Positions 13,655-19,510 of a stretch of DNA of 19,510 nucleotides are shown piece by piece. The stretch is from Deltaproteobacteria bacterium. GTDB lineage: Bacteria > Desulfobacterota > Desulfobacteria > Desulfobacterales > SURF-15. The stretch is from positions 1 to 19,510 of the forward strand of contig JAHEHB010000044.1 of the NCBI GenBank assembly GCA_024644775.1. The letters are read 5' to 3'. The notes under the pieces are model-generated. The model saw only the letters and a program-made list of their open reading frames with translations. It was not told the DNA's origin and did not search any database. Positions within the stretch are counted from its first letter, which is position 1, and every line of letters starts with the position of its first letter. A program made the position numbers and the translations under genes.

Positions 13655-15184
13655 ATGAGAATCGCTGTAGCACAGGTAAAACAAGAGACGAACACCTTTA
13701 GCCCTGTCTCCTGCACACTGAAGGATTTTGAACAGATTGGGTTATTTTACAACACCAATTTCTTAAAGAAGATGAAGGGAGTCGGTGAGATAGGGGGGCT
13801 TCTCGCGGTAGTTGAAGAAGACGAGATCGATGTCGAGCTCATACCTATTCTGCGCGCGGTTGGACATGCCGGCGGCCGAGTCGAGACGAAAGCCCTTCAT
13901 TTCTTCGAAGAGAAACTCATATCCGGGCTCAAAGAAGCCTTACCATTAGATGGGATCTTTTTCTCCATGCACGGCGCGGCGGCTACAGAGGAATTGGATG
14001 ATATGGAAGGTTATCTATTGGCTGCCGTAAGAAGGGTGGTCGGGGGAAAGCTTCCCATCTTAGTAACCCTGGATCACCATGCTAATATAACAAAGCAGAT
14101 GGTTGATTCGGCCGATCTAATAGTGGGATACGAAACACAGCCGCACAAGCCTTACGAGACGGGAAAGAAAGGAGCCGGCTTGTTGTTCTCACTGCTGAAG
14201 GGGGAGTTCGCCCCTGTTGTTGCCTGGGAAAAAATACCCCTTATTGTGGGGTATCACGAAAGACTGGATACTTTAAAGGGAGAGCCGATGAAAGAGTGGT
14301 TTGATCTTGCCCGCGCGATTGAGAAAAAACCCGGTGTCATATCTATATCCAACTTCCCGATGCAGCCTTGGCTGGATATCCGGGAAGCCGGACTCTCCAC
14401 GATGGTCTATACTGACAAACAACCGGGATTGGCACAGGAACTGGCGGCGAAACTGGGCAATAAGGCCTGGGAACTCAGAGAAAGGTTTTGGAAAAGCGAC
14501 AGGCTTCCTCCGGACGCGGCAATCAAACAGGCGGTTAACGCCAAGCAAGGACCGATACTTCTCGCCGATCCGGCAGATACCGTCTTTGGTGGTGCACCGG
14601 GTGACAGTACCTGTTTGTTGAAGGAAATGCTACGGCAGGAGATAGCGTGTACGGCGCTTATACCCATGTATGATCCCGAGGTTGTCGCACAAGCGGTGCA
14701 GGCCTGTGAGGGCAGTGAGATTACCGTTAGCATTGGCGGTAAAGCGGATAATATTTTTAATGGACCGGTGGAAGTAACGGGCAAGGTTACCGGAATTTCA
14801 GAAGGTTTTGAGATAGATCCGAGAAAGGGCGGAAAGCATGACCCTGGACCATGGGGATTTATTGTCCAGCGCCGGACAATCGTCCTAGAGGTGGGGAGTA
14901 TAAAACTGCTTGTGAGTGAAAATCGCCTAATGGCAGGTATCCATCCTGATATATACCGACACTTTGGATTGGAGCCGGAAAAAGCTAAAATCATAGTGAT
15001 GAAAACCGGAACCAATTTTCAGTACTATGAATCGATGATGAAAGGGCTAATTCGGGTCGATTGTCCGGGTATTGCCCAGGCCGATCTCAAGCAGTTTGAC
15101 TGGGTAAGAGCACCCCGGCCGATCTATCCCCTGGACGTGGATCAGATGGACAACTGGGAAGCTAAACCCACTGTAAAGGAATAA
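13655..15184 (+). CDS. M81-family metallopeptidase (MlrC-like)
   Basis: 509 residues, with the N-terminal MlrC/DUF1485 catalytic domain and the C-terminal MlrC domain. It opens with the family hallmark MRIAVAQVKQETNTFSPV. The zinc site should be D140 and H142 in LVTLDHHANIT plus H164 in GYETQPHKPYETG; the DxH...H spacing of 22 residues is as in MlrC. H106 (FSMHGAA) is also conserved. Two positions deviate from common members: LDLHAN reads LDHHAN, and the usual PHxDxxETG reads PHKPYETG. The C-terminal ADPADTVFGGAPGDST (about 309-324) is the second-domain signature. MlrC finishes microcystin breakdown by cleaving a linear tetrapeptide; most M81 proteins have unknown amide substrates. GGAGG lies before the ATG. 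It probably acts in the cytosol on the imported solute. Confidence 0.88.
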   Translation: MRIAVAQVKQETNTFSPVSCTLKDFEQIGLFYNTNFLKKMKGVGEIGGLLAVVEEDEIDVELIPILRAVGHAGGRVETKALHFFEEKLISGLKEALPLDGIFFSMHGAAATEELDDMEGYLLAAVRRVVGGKLPILVTLDHHANITKQMVDSADLIVGYETQPHKPYETGKKGAGLLFSLLKGEFAPVVAWEKIPLIVGYHERLDTLKGEPMKEWFDLARAIEKKPGVISISNFPMQPWLDIREAGLSTMVYTDKQPGLAQELAAKLGNKAWELRERFWKSDRLPPDAAIKQAVNAKQGPILLADPADTVFGGAPGDSTCLLKEMLRQEIACTALIPMYDPEVVAQAVQACEGSEITVSIGGKADNIFNGPVEVTGKVTGISEGFEIDPRKGGKHDPGPWGFIVQRRTIVLEVGSIKLLVSENRLMAGIHPDIYRHFGLEPEKAKIIVMKTGTNFQYYESMMKGLIRVDCPGIAQADLKQFDWVRAPRPIYPLDVDQMDNWEAKPTVKE

Positions 15185-15275
15185 GAATGGGAATCGATTC
15201 TTAATGATGCACCTGAGGACAATAAAGCAGCAAGAAAACGTAGAAATCAGAATTTCCCGGTGAAAGGAGGATAAA

Positions 15276-16589
15276 TTGGATAACGAAACATTGTTCGAAA
15301 AGGCAAAAAAAGTGCTTCCGGGTGGGGTCTGTTCCTCTGTTCGGTTAAATCAGGGCCTCGGCCATCCGGTCTATATTGCCGAAGCCGACGGGGCTCGATT
15401 TACCGGTGTGGATGGACGCAAATACATCGACATGTGTTGCGGACATGGGTCGGTGTTATTGGGGCACGGTCATCCTACCGTGCGCCAGGCATTAAGGCAG
15501 GCGGCTGAACTCGGTGTTCTCGGTTCGGCGGATATGCCTTACCATGTGGAACTGGCCGAGCAGATCTGTCGATTGATTCCCTGCGCCGAGCAGATCCGGT
15601 TTACCAACTCAGGTACCGAAGCCACGCTGCATGCGCTTCGCCTGTGCCGGGCGGTCTCGGGCCGTGATAAGATTATCCGCTTTATTGGACACTTCCACGG
15701 TTACCACGAATATACTTATATCGGCGGGCATCCACCTCGCGATATGTTGGAAAATGCGGCTAGCTATCGGGAATCGGCTGGAATCCCCGAACCCATGAGT
15801 CAATTTATCATTGCCGTTCCCTTTAACGATATCGAGGCAGTGGCAGAAGCCATCCGAAACCATCGTGACGAGGCGGGCACGGTTTTACTGGAGCCGATTA
15901 ATTTTAACCGTGGCGGTATTTTCCCTCAACCCGGTTACCTGGAAGAATTGCGCCGTTTGACACAGGAAAACGACATGCTCCTGTTCTTCGACGAAATACT
16001 CACATCATTCAGAAAAAGTGCCGGAGGCGCTCAACAGGATTTGGGTATCACCCCGGACATCTGTACGATCGGCAAATCCCTCGGCGGCGGAATGCCACTG
16101 TCAGCCATCTGTGGCCCAACAGACATCATGTCCCGTTTTAAACCGATGGGTGATGTCCAGCACAGCGGTACCTTCAACGCCCCTCTTGCCAGCATCCTGA
16201 GTGGTCTGGCGTTTTGCGGTGTGATTGAAAAGCCGACGTTTTACCCAAACCTGTTGTACAAGGCACAGCGTTTCTATGATGGACTTGACGATGTGATTGC
16301 CCGGTTGGGGCTTCCGATCCGCACACCTCGACACGGTTCGCGTTTCGGTATATTGATGGGGTTGGAACAGGACCCTGTGAATTATCGTGACACCCTTGCC
16401 CATCGACGGGATTTGATGTTAGCCTTTATTCGCGAAATGGCCGAACATGACGTTTATTTTCACGATTACGGAGGCGGTCCAAGCCATCATGGCTTTAGCG
16501 CGGCACATACGGATTCTGACTTAGATCAGGTTTTAGATGGAATTGAAAAGGCATTAAAGAACCTGAGCGATCAGTTCGTGCATAAATAA
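15276..16589 (+). CDS. Class III PLP aminotransferase of the glutamate-1-semialdehyde aminomutase-like group
   Basis: 437 residues. A TTG start is chosen because a perfect AGGAGG (15265-15270) lies 5 bp upstream and the N-terminus LFEKAKKVLPGGVCSSVR aligns with GSA-type proteins. Features: RFTNSGTEATLHALRLCR (108-125, PLP phosphate contacts), FIGHFHGYHEY (137-147), LLFFDEILTSFR (235-246, with D239 as the pyridine-nitrogen Asp), and TIGKSLGGGMPLSAICG (264-280) with K267 as the Schiff-base lysine. HSGTFNAP follows. It differs from true HemL in the HGHYHG-equivalent region and in context, so heme synthesis is unlikely. The same group contains beta-amino-acid transaminases (for example beta-phenylalanine transaminase), a plausible but unproven role. 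It lies 91 bp after the peptidase gene and 16 bp before the desulfhydrase gene. Confidence 0.88.
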   Translation: MDNETLFEKAKKVLPGGVCSSVRLNQGLGHPVYIAEADGARFTGVDGRKYIDMCCGHGSVLLGHGHPTVRQALRQAAELGVLGSADMPYHVELAEQICRLIPCAEQIRFTNSGTEATLHALRLCRAVSGRDKIIRFIGHFHGYHEYTYIGGHPPRDMLENAASYRESAGIPEPMSQFIIAVPFNDIEAVAEAIRNHRDEAGTVLLEPINFNRGGIFPQPGYLEELRRLTQENDMLLFFDEILTSFRKSAGGAQQDLGITPDICTIGKSLGGGMPLSAICGPTDIMSRFKPMGDVQHSGTFNAPLASILSGLAFCGVIEKPTFYPNLLYKAQRFYDGLDDVIARLGLPIRTPRHGSRFGILMGLEQDPVNYRDTLAHRRDLMLAFIREMAEHDVYFHDYGGGPSHHGFSAAHTDSDLDQVLDGIEKALKNLSDQFVHK

Positions 16590-16605
16590 AAATGGAGGTT
16601 TTCTT

Positions 16606-17601
16606 ATGAATTTAGCAAAATTTCCCCGCAGGCGTTATACAGAAGGGCGGACTCCCGTTGAAAAACTATCAAGGCTTTCCTCCAAACTCGAAGGCCCCAA
16701 TATTTTCTTTAAAAGGGATGATCTGCTCGGGCTTGCCGGGGGCGGTAACAAAACAAGAAAACTGGAATTTGTGGTTGCGGATGCTTTGTGCCAAGGTGCG
16801 GACACTTTAATTACCTGTGGTGCGGTTCAATCGAATCACTGCCGCTTGACATTAGCAGCCGCCGTGAAAGAAGGTCTAAAATGTAGATTGGTGTTGGAGG
16901 AGCGTGTGCCGGGAAGTTACAACCCGAATGCAAGCGGTAATAACTTTCTGTACAAATTACTGGGCGTTGAAAGTATCAAGGTGGTTCCGGGCGGTTCAGA
17001 CATGATGGCCGAGATGCAGGCTGTGGCAAATGAGTTAGCCGCAGAAAATCGTAAGGGACACGTGATTTCCGGCGGAGCGTCAACTCCGCGAGGGGCTCTG
17101 GGATACGTGGCGTGTGCTGAGGAAATTCTCGCTCAAACCTTTGAGAAAGGTATCAATATCGACCACGTTGTGTGTGCCAGCGGCAGTGCAGGTACTCACG
17201 CCGGTTTGGTGACTGGTTTTTATGGAACCAATAGCGGAATACCCGTTACGGGAATAAATGTCAGTCGAAAAAAAGAAATCCAGGAAGAAATCGTATATAA
17301 TCTTACACAAAAAACGGCGGAATTGGTGGGTATCAAAGAAAAAATCCCCGCGGAAGCGGTAACTTGCTTTGACGAGTATGTGGGCCCGGGCTATTCAATC
17401 CCCACAAAGGAGATGGTAGAAGCCGTCAAACTCACAGCCGAGACCGAAGGAATTCTTCTGGACCCGGTATACACCGGTAAAGCGATGGCCGGTCTGATCG
17501 ATTTAGTCCGAAAGGGTTATTTTAAAAAGGAAAACAACGTTCTGTTTATCCATACCGGTGGATCCTCGGTGCTTTTTGCGTATGAAAGTAGTTTCAAATA
17601 A
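16606..17601 (+). CDS. dcyD: D-cysteine desulfhydrase (ACC-deaminase family, fold type II PLP)
   Basis: 331 residues. Converts D-cysteine to pyruvate, H2S and NH3. The Schiff-base lysine is K49 in LAGGGNKTRKLEFVVADAL (43-61); TCGAVQSNHCRLTLAAAV (70-87) is the PLP/substrate segment. Two residues separate this enzyme from ACC deaminase. Bacterial ACC deaminase has Glu295 and Leu322; here the equivalents are T290 (DPVYTGKAM) and T317 (FIHTGGSS), the desulfhydrase pattern. GGAGG lies 7 bp upstream of the ATG. The 16-bp gap to the aminotransferase gene indicates one transcript. Related D-amino acids such as beta-chloro-D-alanine are known side substrates in this family, so the natural substrate in this operon may not be D-cysteine itself. 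Confidence 0.88.
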   Translation: MNLAKFPRRRYTEGRTPVEKLSRLSSKLEGPNIFFKRDDLLGLAGGGNKTRKLEFVVADALCQGADTLITCGAVQSNHCRLTLAAAVKEGLKCRLVLEERVPGSYNPNASGNNFLYKLLGVESIKVVPGGSDMMAEMQAVANELAAENRKGHVISGGASTPRGALGYVACAEEILAQTFEKGINIDHVVCASGSAGTHAGLVTGFYGTNSGIPVTGINVSRKKEIQEEIVYNLTQKTAELVGIKEKIPAEAVTCFDEYVGPGYSIPTKEMVEAVKLTAETEGILLDPVYTGKAMAGLIDLVRKGYFKKENNVLFIHTGGSSVLFAYESSFK

Positions 17602-17701
17602 ACATCAAATTTCCGGGACTAATATACGGTGAAGGAAAAGAGGACCGAAAACAAAATGATCGTGATGTGGTCGGCGAATAACACCCTCTAGTCAGAATAC
17701 G

Positions 17702-19003
17702 ATGGAAGAATACGACAAATACAATAGACGACAAAGACTCTTATTGAAAAACACATCCATTGCTACGGTTGGATATAGTTTACCTCTTGCCGCTTTTGTC
17801 ATTCTAAAAGAGCTTGATTTTGCGAGCTATTCTTACAATAATCTGACAATACTTATCCTTTGGATATTATCATCACGAATTATTTCTTATTCAATCATTC
17901 GATCGAAACGCAGGATAACGGTATCGTTTGTTAATTTAGTATTTTTTTTCGAACTTACCAATTGGTTGTTTATTTTCTGTTATTTGACATCTTTTCTCAA
18001 TGAAATTCGTCTCTCCGCGTTGTTTTGCGCTTTTATCGGTATCATATTCCTTTTAACCAACGCCGGAACTTTTGCATCATTGCTATTATCAGTCTCTGTC
18101 TCTGTCAGTTACACGACAATCTCATATTTTCAGATTCTTTATAACGATCAGGCAGGGGTATTTGCCCTTGATTTTATGTATGCGTGCTTCTTCATGCTCT
18201 CTGCTTTTTTTCTCTCGGTGGCCGCTGGTATGTTTAAGAACCAAAGGAAAGAGGTCATCGAGGCAAAGCGAAAGGCAGAAGCCGCAAATAATGCCAAAAG
18301 TGAATTTTTGGCGAACATGAGCCATGAGCTTCGAACGCCGTTAAATCATATCATCGGTTTCACCGAATTGATTTTAGATAAAAAATTCGGTGAGTTAAAT
18401 GAAAACCAGGAAGAGTATCTCGGTGACGTTCATCGTAGTAGTGAACATCTGCTTTCTCTGATTAACGACATCTTGGATCTTTCTAAGGTGGAAGCAAACA
18501 AACTGGAATTGGAACCAACAACGGTTGAATTGAGATCACTTTTGGAAAACAGTCTGATTTTGGTTAGAGAAAAGGCTTCGAAGAAAGGTCTTAAAATCAC
18601 CTTGGATACAGATGACATACCTGATACCCTATACACGGATGAACGTAAACTGAAGCAAATCCTTTTCAATCTGCTTTCAAATGCTGTAAAATTTACCCCA
18701 AACCGCGGCTGCGTGTCGATTCACGCAAGGCGGCTATCGAATACAAAAGATGCCAATCGGCAATCCATCATTGAATTTAGCGTACGTGACACCGGCATTG
18801 GCATCAAGTCGGAACATTTTAAGAAAATATTCCAGCCATTTCAACAGGTCGACGGTTCCGCCGGCCGCTATTACCAGGGCACGGGGTTGGGGCTGTCTTT
18901 AACCAAAAAGCTTGTAAAGCTGAACGGTGGTGAAATCTGGGTGGATAGCGAGGGGGAAGGGAAAGGATCAACGTTTCGCTTTACGATTCCAGAATCGTCC
19001 TAA
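17702..19003 (+). CDS. Membrane sensor histidine kinase (six-span N-terminus, HisKA, HATPase)
   Basis: 433 residues. The first 180 contain about six hydrophobic spans (roughly 18-35, 47-66, 73-97, 103-122, 124-145, 155-177) with little loop sequence, so the signal is likely sensed in or near the membrane. I do not recognise a named sensor domain. A short coiled linker ([20 protein letters not shown]) leads to HisKA with [18 protein letters not shown]208 is the phospho-acceptor. HATPase: N327 ([12 protein letters not shown]), DTGIGI from D363, [10 protein letters not shown], and GTGLGLSL (393-400). There is no receiver domain and no adjacent response regulator. No clear Shine-Dalgarno precedes the ATG. 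It lies 100 bp after the desulfhydrase gene on the same strand and could sense the state tied to that operon, but this is only proximity. Confidence 0.9.
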   Translation: MEEYDKYNRRQRLLLKNTSIATVGYSLPLAAFVILKELDFASYSYNNLTILILWILSSRIISYSIIRSKRRITVSFVNLVFFFELTNWLFIFCYLTSFLNEIRLSALFCAFIGIIFLLTNAGTFASLLLSVSVSVSYTTISYFQILYNDQAGVFALDFMYACFFMLSAFFLSVAAGMFKNQRKEVIEAKRKAEAANNAKSEFLANMSHELRTPLNHIIGFTELILDKKFGELNENQEEYLGDVHRSSEHLLSLINDILDLSKVEANKLELEPTTVELRSLLENSLILVREKASKKGLKITLDTDDIPDTLYTDERKLKQILFNLLSNAVKFTPNRGCVSIHARRLSNTKDANRQSIIEFSVRDTGIGIKSEHFKKIFQPFQQVDGSAGRYYQGTGLGLSLTKKLVKLNGGEIWVDSEGEGKGSTFRFTIPESS

Positions 19004-19030
19004 ACGTATTTTTGTTAAGATTTTTTCGTG

Positions 19031-19165
19031 ATGAAAATCGAGGCAGTTTTGATAATTAAAGACAAAGAGCTGAATGACTTTATCAAAACAGATAATCCGC
19101 CCTGTATTATGATGAAGACCGGCACACGAGTCCCAAAGCCGGCACGTATGAACCATAGAACCTAA
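19031..19165 (+). CDS. Possible small ORF, 44 residues, unknown
   Basis: An ATG at 19031 opens a 44-codon frame (MKIEAVLIIKDKELNDF..., ending NHRT) with its stop overlapping the stop of the convergent threonine aldolase gene. The composition looks protein-like, but there is no ribosome-binding site and I recognise no family. It may be a chance frame or a gene remnant. Confidence 0.2.
   Translation: MKIEAVLIIKDKELNDFIKTDNPPCIMMKTGTRVPKPARMNHRT
19046..19089. terminator. Inverted repeat in the convergent spacer, possible bidirectional terminator
   Basis: GTTTTGATAA (19046-19055) and TTATCAAAAC (19080-19089) are perfect 10-bp arms around a 24-nt loop. It sits between the stops of the histidine kinase and the threonine aldolase. 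The stem is AT-rich and lacks a long T-run, so a terminator role is tentative. Confidence 0.4.
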
Positions 19166-19510
19166 GCCGTTTTATGTGTGGTCTCAACCATTTCTTGAAT
19201 GATATTTAAGGCCTCTTCGATTTGTTCGCGGGAAACATCCAGATGGGTCACCGCCCGAAGGCGGGTGGCCCCGGCCGTTGAAATACGGAGCCCTCTTTCT
19301 TGTAGCAATCTGTCGAATAGTTCCGCGGTTATGCCAAGACCGGCGATATCGAAAAAAACCATGTTGGTTTCTGCCGATTCCGCTGCGATTCCATCGATTT
19401 TTGCCAAACCTTTCTGCAGCATCTTTGCATTTTCATGATCTTCAGCCAAGCGCTCAATATGATGCTCAAGTGCAAACACCGCTCCCGCTGCGATAATGCC
19501 TGCCTGTCGC
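19162..19510 (-). CDS. Low-specificity L-threonine aldolase, C-terminal part (N-terminus off window)
   Basis: 116 residues of a fold type I PLP enzyme that splits L-threonine/allo-threonine to glycine and acetaldehyde. The visible part begins RQAGIIAAGAVFALEHHIERLAEDHENA, the segment just after the PLP-lysine domain in threonine aldolases, and continues through the small domain with ETNMVFFDI, ISTAGATRLRAVTHLDVSREQIEEAL, ending in HKTA. The catalytic lysine lies upstream, beyond position 19510. It is convergent with the membrane kinase gene. The stop is TAG at 19164-19162. Confidence 0.85.
   Translation of the reverse strand, partial: RQAGIIAAGAVFALEHHIERLAEDHENAKMLQKGLAKIDGIAAESAETNMVFFDIAGLGITAELFDRLLQERGLRISTAGATRLRAVTHLDVSREQIEEALNIIQEMVETTHKTA

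Noticed and set aside
14407..15015. 202-codon minus-strand frame opposite the M81 gene
   Set aside because: It is antisense to conserved M81 motifs and resembles no known protein.
15276..16589. HemL (glutamate-1-semialdehyde aminomutase of heme synthesis)
   Set aside because: The catabolic operon context and divergence in the region around residues 137-150 argue against it; only fold-level similarity is claimed.
16606..17601. ACC deaminase
   Set aside because: The diagnostic Glu and Leu positions are Thr290 and Thr317, the D-cysteine desulfhydrase pattern.
17632..17694. 20-codon frame starting GTG before the membrane kinase
   Set aside because: No ribosome-binding site, and length expected by chance.

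Overview
The window looks like chromosomal DNA from a Gram-negative anaerobe or facultative anaerobe of moderate GC content. A member of the Desulfobacterota (former Deltaproteobacteria) is my best guess. Pointers are the MOT1-type oxyanion transporter, the acetate/succinate-type CoA-transferase, a soluble hybrid kinase with a GAF domain and an MshEN-like N-terminus, and an SBP with a plain Sec signal and no lipobox. This assignment is inference; there is no rRNA or tRNA gene to confirm it.

Left part (1-5216). A divergent, truncated methionine sulfoxide reductase gene leaves the window on the left; it is exported and probably an MsrA-MsrB fusion. It faces a rightward run of an ArsB/NhaD-type permease, a MOT1 molybdate/sulfate transporter and a CoA-transferase.

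Middle part (5231-9006, minus strand). A soluble hybrid histidine kinase, a purine nucleoside phosphorylase with an unusual active-site set, and an AbrB/PIN toxin-antitoxin pair. The spacer to the right (9007-9281) carries divergent promoters. One serves the TA pair; the other serves a stand-alone VapB-type antitoxin (9282-9521) that has no toxin after it.

Right part (9759-17601, plus strand). This is the most coherent block: a periplasmic peptide/solute-binding protein, a strong hairpin terminator, two Dpp/Opp-type permeases, an M81 (MlrC-type) metallopeptidase, a GSA-type class III aminotransferase and a D-cysteine desulfhydrase. No ATP-binding subunits are present. Together they look like uptake and dismantling of an unknown peptide or modified amino acid: import, hydrolysis, transamination, and removal of NH3/H2S. 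The substrate is not known to me. This is the best candidate for an undescribed system here.

Right end. A membrane histidine kinase without a partner regulator, then the convergent C-terminal part of a threonine aldolase that runs off the edge.

Several spacers carry small repeats: a 14-bp-arm inverted repeat (13511-13563), three or four 13-bp tandem units (12500-12551) and 7-8 bp tandem triplets (7287-7310, 11488-11508). I see no CRISPR array, tRNA, rRNA, transposase or integrase.
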